NCBI RefSeq assembly: GCF_003946265.1 | Contig: NZ_RHNO01000008.1 | Location: 31,134-95,133, forward strand | Length of the DNA: 64,000 bases | Direction of reading: 5' to 3' | Source of the DNA: Levilactobacillus yonginensis | GTDB lineage: Bacteria > Bacillota > Bacilli > Lactobacillales > Lactobacillaceae | Part shown: positions 49,960-57,809 of the stretch, piece by piece | Position numbering within the stretch: position 1 is the stretch's first letter | How the letters are laid out: every line of letters begins with the position of its first letter | The notes under the pieces: model-generated | Told to the model about the DNA's origin: nothing | The model's input: only the letters and a program-made list of their open reading frames with translations | Databases searched by the model: none | Translations under genes and position numbers: made by a program

Positions 49960-50003
49960 AAGAAAAAGGGCTGGATCGCATGAAAGCGAAACCAACCCTT
50001 ATA
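49960..50003 (-). terminator. Terminator after the GNAT gene
   Basis: Minus strand AGGGTTGG...CCAGCCCT followed by TTTTCTTTT. Confidence 0.8.
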
Positions 50004-50018
50004 TATAGTAGATTTAAA

Positions 50019-50582
50019 TTATTTAGTAGCCTTGATTTCAACCAAATGAGCTGGGTTGATGTGGGCAGTTACCCGTTCGTAGGCATAGTCCTTCACACCG
50101 TCAAGGTCTTGGTTGATCAGGTCGATCATGCCAGTTTCAGTGAACCCATTCTTCTTGATCACGTGTTGCATCCCCTTGTTGTCTGGGTGCGTGTCGATCC
50201 GAATGCTTTCAACATTTTCAGCCTTGTCGATCTGAGCGAAGATCCGTTGGAACAGTTCGCCGGCCAAACCGCGACCGCGATGGTGGCTTGATACTGCTAC
50301 GCGGTGGATCGCTAAGTAAGGCGCTTGGTCAGTTAACCATTGACCCTCGATCCGTTCATAGTTAGCATCTTCCCCCGGAATGACGGCAGCAGTCCCCAAA
50401 ATTTCGTTGTCTTCCTCTAAGACGACGGTCCACCCTTGGTGAATGTCGTCGACGATGATCGAAGTACTTGGGTACGTCCCTTGCCATTGGTCTACGGATT
50501 GGGCAGCGAGTAACTCTCGCCCATCACGGATAATAGATTCAATTTGTGGTAAGTCGGCCATAGTAGCTTGTCGTAACAGCAT
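50019..50582 (-). CDS. GNAT acetyltransferase
   Basis: 187 residues from the ATG at 50582 (MLLRQATMADLPQIESII). Acetyl-CoA motif SSHHRGRGLAGELF, and HPDNKGMQHVIKKNGF. Start chosen because a promoter (TTGTAT-16-TAAGAT, 50635-50662) lies inside the longer upstream frame. Such proteins often acetylate small amines; the substrate is unknown. Preceded by a possible cre site. Confidence 0.85.
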   Translation of the reverse strand: MLLRQATMADLPQIESIIRDGRELLAAQSVDQWQGTYPSTSIIVDDIHQGWTVVLEEDNEILGTAAVIPGEDANYERIEGQWLTDQAPYLAIHRVAVSSHHRGRGLAGELFQRIFAQIDKAENVESIRIDTHPDNKGMQHVIKKNGFTETGMIDLINQDLDGVKDYAYERVTAHINPAHLVEIKATK

Positions 50583-50762
50583 GTATAACACCATCCTTTT
50601 AATTTTCGTGTTTTTTGTTTTTGACGATTTTGTAATCTTAACACGCTGACGCAAGAATACAACCAAAGACTACCAAATTTGCTAACATTTTTTCTCGATT
50701 GCCATGAAAGCAAGTAATATCAAGGATTGTGCACCTTTTAACTTCTAATGAATTATTCATTT

Positions 50763-50777
50763 TTCGAGCGCTTTCAT
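50763..50777. promoter_or_regulatory. Possible catabolite-responsive (cre) site
   Basis: ATGAAAGCGCTCGAA on the minus strand, close to the WTGNAANCGNWNNCW consensus with one mismatch; about 100 bp upstream of the GNAT promoter. Confidence 0.4.
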
Positions 50778-50834
50778 CTCAATTTTCACAAAAATTAAGA
50801 TATTTATTGCTCGTTCACCAGCAAATTTTTGGAC

Positions 50835-50876
50835 AAAAAAAGCACCCACCAAGAACTTTCTAAACTTGGTAGGTGC
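50835..50876 (-). terminator. Terminator downstream of the MerR gene
   Basis: Minus strand GCACCTACCAAG...CTTGGTGGGTGC followed by TTTTTTT. It lies 290 bp past the MerR stop, implying transcription through the intervening small frame. Confidence 0.8.
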
Positions 50877-50963
50877 CACGGGAGCGGTGCCGGGCGAGAG
50901 AAAAATCAAAAAGTGTTCAATTTTCCAAAAAAACACGTCGTTTTAGTTTCACGATTGCTTACG

Positions 50964-51110
50964 TTAGCATGTGCCAACGTAGTCCATGCGCAAGATAAAC
51001 GCGCTATTACTAATGGTTATTCGCCTGGTTTCACAACACGTCAACAACATGATTGACCACCAATCCAGCCAGAAGATCGATTGGTATCGAAAGTTTTTTC
51101 TGCCGGGCAC
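50964..51110 (-). CDS. Possible 48-residue small membrane protein
   Basis: GTG at 51110 with GGGAGG seven bases before opens a 48-codon frame: MPGRKNFRYQSIFWLDWWSIMLLTCC... A hydrophobic segment is at 11-26. It lies between the MerR gene and the terminator at 50835-50876, on the same strand, so it could be the last cistron. No family is recognised; it may also be a remnant. Confidence 0.25.
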   Translation of the reverse strand: MPGRKNFRYQSIFWLDWWSIMLLTCCETRRITISNSAFILRMDYVGTC

Positions 51111-51170
51111 GAAAAGTCCTCCCGCTACTTCAGACTACCATTGTTAAGCGGGATAAACAATGGAAGCGGC

Positions 51171-51611
51171 CTATTTCGTGTGATCTATCAGCTTAAATTG
51201 CCATTTATTTTCCACCCGCCGAGCAACGAGGTCCTTGCCGGGTTCCGGATCAAACAAGCCCAAGTTGATTTCAGTGAGCTCGTCCGTGACCGTCATCCCC
51301 TCAAACCGGGATTCAAAGAATGACCGTAACGTGTCAAAGTAATCTGCCCGTTTTTGCATCTGCTTTGCAGCACCGGCCAGTGTAAACCCGTCATCTAACG
51401 ACGTTTTGATTTGTTGGACGTTGATCAGCGTCTTATAGGTAAACTTACGATTCTTGCTGCCGTTGATGACTTCACTTTGAATATAGCCTTTACTCTCCCA
51501 ATACCGGAGCTGGCTCTGTGAGACGCCAGTCGCTGCCGCCACGTCCCCAATGCCAAAGCTTAATTTTTCAACGGTCACTTTTTTCAATAAATTTTTTGAA
51601 TCTTCCATCAT
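51171..51611 (-). CDS. MerR family transcriptional regulator
   Basis: 146 residues from tandem ATGs at 51611/51608. DNA-binding part FGIGDVAAATGVSQSQLRYWESKGYI (about 18-43) is clear, with the second helix-turn-helix wing shortened. The C-terminal part lacks the cysteines of metal sensors. Divergent from the drug exporter at 51835 and sharing its palindrome, so probably its regulator. Confidence 0.87.
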   Translation of the reverse strand: MMEDSKNLLKKVTVEKLSFGIGDVAAATGVSQSQLRYWESKGYIQSEVINGSKNRKFTYKTLINVQQIKTSLDDGFTLAGAAKQMQKRADYFDTLRSFFESRFEGMTVTDELTEINLGLFDPEPGKDLVARRVENKWQFKLIDHTK

Positions 51612-51672
51612 GTTAAGATTTCCCACCCTTTCTCACGGATTTTAATTTAGGAACAATTCCCGTTTAATCACC

Positions 51673-51689
51673 ATGAAAGCGCTTGTGAA
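51673..51689. promoter_or_regulatory. Possible cre site upstream of the MerR gene
   Basis: ATGAAAGCGCTTGTGAA, one mismatch from the cre consensus, within the MerR leader. Similar in core to the site at 50763. Confidence 0.35.
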
Positions 51690-51732
51690 TTTTATGAGTA
51701 CTTCTCAGTCAGTTGTATCATTTTCTCTATTC

Positions 51733-51794
51733 AGTATAGATATTCTCAAAACTTTGTCAAGCTAGTTGACAAAAACGTTTAATCTGCGTATAGT
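51733..51794. promoter_or_regulatory. Divergent promoters sharing a palindrome of -35 boxes
   Basis: The palindrome TTTGTCAA-GCTAG-TTGACAAA (51753-51773) supplies both -35 boxes. Plus strand: TTGACA (51766-51771), 17 bp, TATAGT (51789-51794) toward the exporter. Minus strand: TTGACA (51755-51760), 16 bp, TATACT (51733-51738) toward merR. One bound regulator could control both directions. Confidence 0.8.
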
Positions 51795-51834
51795 TATTCC
51801 AGAATTAATTTTATGGATAAAGAAGGAATATAAA

Positions 51835-53346
51835 TTGGGAACTGCTGTTGATACCAACGGGAAGGCCTACAACCGGACCTTGCTCGTTGTTCTCCTATTA
51901 GTGGGGACGTTCTGTACGGTACTGAACCAAACGATTTTAAGTACCGCTTACCCTACCTTGATGAAGGCCTTTGATGTTTCGACCTCCACCGTACAATGGT
52001 TGACTACTGGATTCTTACTGGTTAACGGGATCATGATCCCAATCAGTGCTTGGTTACTGACGACCATCAGTACGAAGTGGCTGTACATCAGTGCCATGTC
52101 GACTTTCTTAATCGGGACCATTCTTTGCTGGTCCGCCGTTAACTTCCCAATGCTCTTAGCTGGGCGGTTGATTCAGGCCTTAGGTGTGGGTGTTTCCATG
52201 CCTTTACTGCAAACCATGATGCTGACCATCTTCCCTGCTAACAAACGGGGAACTGCCATGGGACTAGCCGGAATCGTTATCGGTCTGGCCCCAGCGATTG
52301 GGCCGACCCTGTCTGGGTGGGTCATTGACAACTGGACTTGGCGTGACCTCTTCGGAATGATCATTCCCGTTGTCGCTGTCGTCATTCTGGCTAGTTTCTG
52401 GGTGATGCACAGTGTGCTGGAAACTCACAAGGAACCTTTGGACCTGTTATCCGTCGTTCTTTCAACCATTGGTTTCGGAAGCATGCTCTACGGTTTCTCT
52501 TCCGTTGGTGACGACGGTTGGGGCAGTGCGATTGTCCTCTCTACATTAGCTATTGGCTTTATCTTCGTGGGCCTGTTCATCTGGCGTCAATTAACCATGA
52601 AGGATCCATTCTTGAACTTCCGGGTTTACAAATCACGCGAGTTCACCGTCTCTGCTATCCTGAGTTCCGTGGTCAACATGGCCATGGTTGGGGTTGAAAT
52701 GGTCATCCCCCTTTACCTACAAATGGTCAAGGGCATGTCCGCTTTCCACTCCGGATTAACACTGTTGGCCGGTGCCCTAATGATGGGGATCATGAGTCCA
52801 ATTACCGGTCGTGCATTTGACCGGTTTGGTGCCAAGCGTCTGGCCACGATGGGGATGTTCTTACTGACCATCGGGACCTTACCATTCGTCTGGATCACTA
52901 AAGATACTGCTACCATCTACATTGTCTTACTTTACGCTATCCGGATGTTTGGGATTGCCATGGTCATGATGCCAGCAACCACTGCCGGAATGAACGCTTT
53001 ACCATTGAACATGATTTCTCATGGGACTGCCGTTAACAACACCCAACGGCAAGTTGCCAGTTCAGTGGGGACTGCCATCTTAATCAGTGTCTTGACTAAC
53101 GTGACCAAGGGCCAAATGCCTGCTAAGCACGTCTTAAAGAGTAACCCACTGAGCTACGCTGATGGTGCCATCAATGCCACTCTGTCTGGGTATCACGCTG
53201 CCTTCTGGATTGCCGTTGGTTTCTGTGTGGTTGCCCTGGTCATCGCCTTCTTCTTGAAGGGCCGTAACCGCTCAACACACATGGCTGACGTTGATTCACC
53301 AGTGGCTAAGGAAAATAAAGTCGCTGCTGAAGGAGGTGCCGCCTAA
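51835..53346 (+). CDS. MFS multidrug exporter, DHA2 (14-helix) family
   Basis: 503 residues from the TTG at 51835, seven bases after AAGGA. Longer readings begin inside the promoter at 51766. Fourteen hydrophobic helices are countable; antiporter motif C appears as GLAPAIGPTLSGW and motif A as GRAFDRFGAKRLATMG. EmrB/QacA/LmrB relatives extrude drugs by proton antiport. It is coupled to the next gene through an overlapping TAATG. Confidence 0.92.
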   Translation: MGTAVDTNGKAYNRTLLVVLLLVGTFCTVLNQTILSTAYPTLMKAFDVSTSTVQWLTTGFLLVNGIMIPISAWLLTTISTKWLYISAMSTFLIGTILCWSAVNFPMLLAGRLIQALGVGVSMPLLQTMMLTIFPANKRGTAMGLAGIVIGLAPAIGPTLSGWVIDNWTWRDLFGMIIPVVAVVILASFWVMHSVLETHKEPLDLLSVVLSTIGFGSMLYGFSSVGDDGWGSAIVLSTLAIGFIFVGLFIWRQLTMKDPFLNFRVYKSREFTVSAILSSVVNMAMVGVEMVIPLYLQMVKGMSAFHSGLTLLAGALMMGIMSPITGRAFDRFGAKRLATMGMFLLTIGTLPFVWITKDTATIYIVLLYAIRMFGIAMVMMPATTAGMNALPLNMISHGTAVNNTQRQVASSVGTAILISVLTNVTKGQMPAKHVLKSNPLSYADGAINATLSGYHAAFWIAVGFCVVALVIAFFLKGRNRSTHMADVDSPVAKENKVAAEGGAA

Positions 53347-54068
53347 TGATTATCATTTCTGTCATTATTGCCGCCATTTTGTCCTTTGCCTTCTACGTTT
53401 ATATCCACAACCGCGTGGTAAGCAATACGTTGACGGCCATTGCTGTAATTGCCCTGTTGACGAGTATTTTCTTCATGGTTAAAAACGACCACGACCACCT
53501 TGGCATGCAAAAGGTCACGGAGACTTCTACGCAGAAGATCTACTCCGCCTCCCCTTCCAAGCAGATGCCCATGATGATCTACCAATCAGTGGGGACTGCC
53601 GACAAGCACCGGGTCTACGTTTACAAGACCAGTGCCAACACCAAGAAGACCAGTCACACCAAGGCTAAGATTACCACGAAAAATGTGGTTAAACGGACGT
53701 CTGGTGCCAACCGCATCGTGACCAAGAAGGTTTACTGGGAATACAAGAGTACTGCCGCTAAATTCTGGTTCGGTCTGTCCGGTAACGGTCACACTTACTT
53801 GAAGGAAACCAACACCATCTACCTCAACAAGAGCTGGACGGTGTTGAGCACCACCCAAGCCAAGCAATTACAAAAGTTGGCCAGCTCTAAGAGTTTCAAG
53901 GCCCAACAAAAGACTGCTGCAACGGCTTACGTTAAGAAGCAAGTCATGGCTGCGATGATGAAGAATCCAACCATGTCTGCTGCCCAACAAAAACAAGTGA
54001 CCAAGCAAGCCTTGGCCGCTTACCAAGCCCAAGCAATGAAGCAATTGATTGCCCAGGTTAAAAAGTAA
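53346..54068 (+). CDS. DUF4811-like membrane-anchored protein
   Basis: 240 residues. Two N-terminal helices (about 2-20 and 29-46), then a basic, Lys/Thr-rich extracellular part and a Gln/Ala/Lys-rich, helix-prone tail (about 160-240). It matches my memory of the DUF4811 proteins of lactobacilli that always accompany a DHA2 exporter. It starts within the exporter's stop codon. The function is unknown, perhaps an accessory subunit. Confidence 0.75.
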   Translation: MIIISVIIAAILSFAFYVYIHNRVVSNTLTAIAVIALLTSIFFMVKNDHDHLGMQKVTETSTQKIYSASPSKQMPMMIYQSVGTADKHRVYVYKTSANTKKTSHTKAKITTKNVVKRTSGANRIVTKKVYWEYKSTAAKFWFGLSGNGHTYLKETNTIYLNKSWTVLSTTQAKQLQKLASSKSFKAQQKTAATAYVKKQVMAAMMKNPTMSAAQQKQVTKQALAAYQAQAMKQLIAQVKK

Positions 54069-54083
54069 CCGACTAAATTTAAA

Positions 54084-54125
54084 GGTCCATAACACACCCA
54101 GTGAGATGTGTTATGGGCCTTTTTG
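54084..54125 (+). terminator. Terminator after the exporter operon
   Basis: GGTCCATAACACA...TGTGTTATGGGCC followed by TTTTT on the plus strand. Confidence 0.88.
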
Positions 54126-54141
54126 TGTGCGCACAATGTAC

Positions 54142-54178
54142 AAAAAAAGCAGCTAGCGAGGATTCTCGCCGAGCTGCT
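54142..54178 (-). terminator. Terminator after the short MerR-like gene
   Basis: Minus strand AGCAGCTCGGCGAG-AATC-CTCGCTAGCTGCT followed by TTTTTT. Confidence 0.85.
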
Positions 54179-54210
54179 CGATGGTGCATTTTACCGTTTC
54201 GTTACCTAAA

Positions 54211-54450
54211 CTAGTTCACCTGGGTTAACGCTGTTTGCCCTTTACGGCAACGTGGCAGTAATCCGGATAAGTCGTCTAAAGACGTTCCGTTGTCCTGAAA
54301 ACATTGAATCATGTCGATCCAGTACAAATCCGAATCGTCGAATTCCGTAGTTGAATGATTCTCGCCTAACAACCCGTTCTTCGCATATTCTTCAATGCGG
54401 CTTGCGTCAACACCAGCTGATGCAGCCAGTTCAGTTAAGTTCATCTTCAT
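54211..54450 (-). CDS. Short MerR-like DNA-binding protein
   Basis: 79 residues from the ATG at 54450 (MKMNLTELAASAGV), eight bases after GAGG. Only the winged helix MNLTELAASAGVDASRIEEYAKNGLL and a short helix pair (DLYWIDMIQCFQDNGTSLDDLSGLL) are present; no dimer coiled coil or sensor domain. Neighbouring targets are not evident; azlCD lies divergently. Confidence 0.7.
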   Translation of the reverse strand: MKMNLTELAASAGVDASRIEEYAKNGLLGENHSTTEFDDSDLYWIDMIQCFQDNGTSLDDLSGLLPRCRKGQTALTQVN

Positions 54451-54637
54451 CGCCATACCCTCGCTTTCTTCGTTATCAATGAGAGTATCATACAACCGTC
54501 TTTACCTAATTGCAACCTTTTCTGCCCAGAATTTTCATTTACCAAAATTACAAGGAAAATACTAGTTTACGGCAAGCCGTCACAGGGCTAAACTGGTAGT
54601 TAAAAATAATTTTATCAACCAGAAAGGAAGTCCGTCC

Positions 54638-55342
54638 GTGAATCCTTCACTTACCTTTAAATCCGGCGTTCGAGACGTCCTCCCCACCGTCTTCGGGTAT
54701 ATTGGCGTTGGTCTGGCCTTCGGTATCGTTGCCCATACCAGCCATTTAAGCCTCTTAGTCGTTGCGGGGATGTCGTTTATTGTTTACGCGGGTTCAGCGC
54801 AATTTATCATTACTAGCATGCTCCTGCTCCACGACCCCCTTTCTGGAATCTTCATTTCCACTTTTTTGGTCAACTCACGCATGATTCTGATGAGCACCAG
54901 TCTGGCCCAATACTTCCGCCACGAGTCCCTGTTCAAGAACCTCTTGATTGGGTCGCTAGTCACGGACGAAACGTTCGCCCTCGCCATGAACAAGCAAAAT
55001 AAGACCAAGGGCAAACTCAGCTTCGCCTGGCAATCCGGCGCCAACCTTGTCGCTTACCTGGTCTGGGGTGTGGCAACCGTTATCGGTGCGATGCTGGGTG
55101 GTCTGATTGCCGATCCAACTCGCTTTGGATTCGACTTTGCTCTCACCGCCATGTTTATTGGACTGGTCTATCTCCAATTGATCAGTGACCGGCACCTGGG
55201 AATCTCGCTACAACTCTACGTCATGGCATTCGTTGCCTTGGTCTACTACCTGGCAATCGGCGTTATGAGTCAAAACTTTGCACTACTGGCCGCTACCGTG
55301 GCTGGCTGTCTATTTGGAATGGGGATGAAGAAATGGCGATAA
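54638..55342 (+). CDS. azlC: AzlC family branched-chain amino acid exporter, large subunit
   Basis: 234 residues, seven or eight helices; GVRDVLPTVFGYIGVGLAFGIVA and the VNSRMILMSTSLAQYF motif are typical. Start GTG at 54638 with AGAAAGGAAG upstream. With AzlD it exports branched-chain amino acids or analogues in some bacteria. Confidence 0.93.
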   Translation: MNPSLTFKSGVRDVLPTVFGYIGVGLAFGIVAHTSHLSLLVVAGMSFIVYAGSAQFIITSMLLLHDPLSGIFISTFLVNSRMILMSTSLAQYFRHESLFKNLLIGSLVTDETFALAMNKQNKTKGKLSFAWQSGANLVAYLVWGVATVIGAMLGGLIADPTRFGFDFALTAMFIGLVYLQLISDRHLGISLQLYVMAFVALVYYLAIGVMSQNFALLAATVAGCLFGMGMKKWR

Positions 55343-55668
55343 GTCTAACAGAACTTTGGGTTATTTTAGGATGTGGCGCGATTACCGTTCTCTCCCGGGC
55401 ACTGCCCTTCGTCTTCGTCAAACAGATGACGATGCCATCCTGGCTGATCGACTTTCTCACCTTCGTCCCCATCACGATTATGACCGCCCTGTGCTGTCAG
55501 AGCCTGTTCGTCGCCAATCCGGGACACTGGGCCACGCTCAACGTTGCCAACTGCTTAGCGGCCATCCCAGCGACCTTAGCTGGCGTGCTGACTAAAAGCC
55601 TGCTTATGGTGGTGGTCATCGGGATCATGGCTATGGCTGTGCTTCGCTACTTCTCTATTGGGGGGTAG
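55333..55668 (+). CDS. azlD: AzlD family small subunit of the exporter
   Basis: 111 residues, four helices: GAITVLSRALPFVF and a PGHWATLNVANCLAAIPATLAGV region. Overlaps azlC by 10 bp. Confidence 0.92.
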   Translation: MAISLTELWVILGCGAITVLSRALPFVFVKQMTMPSWLIDFLTFVPITIMTALCCQSLFVANPGHWATLNVANCLAAIPATLAGVLTKSLLMVVVIGIMAMAVLRYFSIGG

Positions 55669-55702
55669 GTTTTACATTGTTTTACATTGGCCGCCTGCGG
55701 CC

Positions 55703-55854
55703 GCCAGGAGCTGCGCTGTGGGGCAACCCTGAAGCCTCGATAACCCCGAGTCTTCAGGGCGGTTGAGAACCTTGCCTACCCCGCAAGTTTCTCAACACGT
55801 CCCATGTTCTAAGCGGTAAACCGCTAAGAACATCGACACTGCGCAGCTCCTGGC
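55703..55854 (-). ncRNA. Structured element 5 of the family, divergent pair with element 6
   Basis: 152 nt on the minus strand. Closing helix GCCAGGAGCTGCGC/GCGCAGCTCCTGGC, perfect. Hairpin ATGTTCTTAGCGG-TTTA-CCGCTTAGAACAT carries the same T-T mismatch (TTAGC/GCTTA) as element 2. Then ATGGGACGT (55797-55805), arms GTTGAGAA-AC...GG-TTCTCAAC and CCCTGAAG-AC...GG-CTTCAGGG, and GCCCCACAGC (near 55714-55723). Flanks show CCGGAGG and CCGCAGGCGG. Confidence 0.65.
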
Positions 55855-56104
55855 CTCCTCCGGCTAAGGTTGGTGGTTTGGTGATGAACCACCCTCACTA
55901 AGCTAGTCGGCTAATACATAATCTATTAGTAGCGGTACATTGGCAACCTGATAAATAGCCTGGTACACTACTACCAACAAGGTTAGCTGTAAATCTAGTA
56001 TTGCTTGGATTGTGTTGCTAGACACCGCAACACGGCTTAGCCAGCTCAGATTAGCAACCTATTCCCAACGTTCAGTTGCATGTCAGTTTACCCATGTAGC
56101 CGTA

Positions 56105-56241
56105 GGTAGCCAGGGATGGTGCCAACTTACTGCGTGGGACGAGCTTGGAAACTCGGTGACCTGCCGAGGTTTCAAGTCGAGACTGCGGACCGCTTCACAG
56201 GCCGCAGTCGTTCCCCACAGCAGGCGCCATCTCTGGCTACC
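56105..56241 (+). ncRNA. Structured element 6 of the family, divergent pair with element 5
   Basis: 137 nt. Closing helix GGTAGCCAGGGATGGTGCC/GGCGCCATCTCTGGCTACC with two G-U pairs in this orientation. CTTAC-GCGTGGGACG (GTGGGACG at 56134-56141), arm CTTGGAA-AC...GG-TTTCAAG, arm GACTGCGG-AC...GG-CCGCAGTC, and TTCCCCACAGC (56211-56221). It lacks the first hairpin seen in elements 2 and 5. Followed by CCGGAGGCGG. Confidence 0.65.
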
Positions 56242-56263
56242 GGAGGCGGATATTACCAGACTA

Positions 56264-56312
56264 AATAAAATAGGGCTTCAGCGGAAGGAACATACACCAC
56301 TGAAGCCCTATT
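56264..56312 (-). terminator. Terminator after the uracil permease gene
   Basis: Arms AATAGGGCTTCAG/CTGAAGCCCTATT; minus strand followed by TTATTTAG. Confidence 0.8.
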
Positions 56313-56325
56313 AATTTGCCTAAAA

Positions 56326-57606
56326 TTATTGCACCTTATCATCGTGCGGGAGAACCAGGTTCAACACGATGCCCAGCACCGCCGCAACTGCTAACCCAGA
56401 AAACTCATACTGGCCCACTTTGAGATACGCGTTTCCGATACCAATTACTAGAATTGCTGAGGCAATCATCAGGTTGCGTTTCTGGTTGAAATCAACGTGC
56501 TTCTCAATTAAGATTCGCATCCCACTGGACGCAATCACCCCAAACAGTAGGAAGCTAATACCACCAATGACCGGGTTAGGAATACTCTCAATCAAGGCAC
56601 TTAGTTTGCCCACAAAACTGAAGATAATGGCAAAGACGGCTGCACCAATCAAGACGTAGACACTATGGACCCATGTGATGGCCAAGACTCCCACGTTTTC
56701 TCCGTAGGACGTAACCGGTGGACCACCCACAAAACTAGCGATGATGGAAGCCAGACCATCCCCGGCCAACGTGTGATGCAAGCCCGGGTCCTCAAAGAAG
56801 TTCCGGTGCGTCAACTCGTTCAATACGGTGATGTGGCCAATGTGTTCAGTCATCGTCACGAAAGCGATTGGTGCCAGGCTGACCACCGCGCCCCAGTAAA
56901 AGTGCAACGGATAACTCAGAATCGGCACCTCAAAGTTGGGGAGCTGAAACCAAGCAGCCTCCATGACTGGCTTAAAGTTGACCAATCCCGTCATGGCCGC
57001 AATCAAATAACCACTTACAATTCCCAGCAGAATGGGAATCAGTGATAGGAAGCCCCGCAGATAGAGATTAAATCCGACCGTTAAGAGCAACGTTGCCATT
57101 GCTACCGCAAAGAACTGCCAGTGATAGGTTCCGGCACTGTCGACCGTCGCCTTCTGAGCGGCACTGCCAGCCAGTGACAGCCCAATGACCATCACCATTG
57201 GCCCCACTACAATCGGTGGCAAGGCCTTATTGATCCAATCCGACCCCACCAGTGCCACAATCAAGGCTACGATGAGGTAGACCGCCCCCACTGCCAGTGT
57301 TCCTTGCGCGATGCCCGGGTACCCGGTCGTCTTCATCAGAGCTACCATTGGCACGATAAATGAAAAACTTGAGCCCATGTAGGCGGGAATCTTGCCGCGG
57401 GTAATCAAAATATACATCAACGTCCCGACCCCGGAACTAAACAGCGCAATGCCGGGATTTAACCCCACCAGAATGGGGACTAAAACCGTGGACCCAAACA
57501 TCGAAAATAAGTGCTGAAGCGACAATCCAAACCATTGACCCCAACTGGGCCGCTCCCAGATGTCAATTAAAGCATCCGGGTTGCGGTAACGTGCTGGTTC
57601 TTTCAT
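56326..57606 (-). CDS. pyrP: Uracil permease
   Basis: Nucleobase:cation symporter-2 family importer of uracil, 426 residues, about 14 helices. The conserved SFSFIVPMVAL and MTEHIGHITVLNEL, with Glu in helix 8, are the substrate-binding motifs of UraA. ATG at 57606 with GGAGG upstream. The PyrR leader supports uracil as substrate; other pyr genes are not in the window. Confidence 0.93.
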   Translation of the reverse strand: MKEPARYRNPDALIDIWERPSWGQWFGLSLQHLFSMFGSTVLVPILVGLNPGIALFSSGVGTLMYILITRGKIPAYMGSSFSFIVPMVALMKTTGYPGIAQGTLAVGAVYLIVALIVALVGSDWINKALPPIVVGPMVMVIGLSLAGSAAQKATVDSAGTYHWQFFAVAMATLLLTVGFNLYLRGFLSLIPILLGIVSGYLIAAMTGLVNFKPVMEAAWFQLPNFEVPILSYPLHFYWGAVVSLAPIAFVTMTEHIGHITVLNELTHRNFFEDPGLHHTLAGDGLASIIASFVGGPPVTSYGENVGVLAITWVHSVYVLIGAAVFAIIFSFVGKLSALIESIPNPVIGGISFLLFGVIASSGMRILIEKHVDFNQKRNLMIASAILVIGIGNAYLKVGQYEFSGLAVAAVLGIVLNLVLPHDDKVQ

Positions 57607-57629
57607 GTAGCAGGCCTCCACTTCTAAGA

Positions 57630-57764
57630 TAGAAAAAAACGCGCCAGTCCCCGTAAGGAACCGTGCGCGTCCACCCTTAGCCCAGCCTAGTCTAGTTCCC
57701 TAGTCCGGAAGCGTTGCACCCTTAGTTGCCTCACGGGACAACTTTCAAGGAACATATTTCACTC
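57630..57764 (-). promoter_or_regulatory. PyrR-binding attenuator leader
   Basis: Minus strand hairpin GTTGTCCCGTGAGGCAAC (57725-57742) fits the PyrR loop consensus (UCCNGNGAGGY), and it is followed by terminator GGACGCGCACGG...ACTGGCGCGTTTTTTT (57633-57672). Bound PyrR-UMP would allow the terminator to form and shut off uracil uptake. Confidence 0.8.
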
Positions 57765-57794
57765 ATTATACGGAGTCCATAGCGGCAGTGTCAA
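57765..57794 (-). promoter_or_regulatory. pyrP promoter
   Basis: TTGACA (57789-57794), 18 bp, TATAAT (57765-57770). Confidence 0.85.
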
Positions 57795-57809
57795 CTCTTA
57801 TTTCCCTAA

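Noticed and set aside
51766..51834. N-terminal extension of the MFS exporter from TTG 51766
   Set aside because: This TTG is part of a -35 box whose -10 lies downstream, so the segment cannot be at the start of the message.
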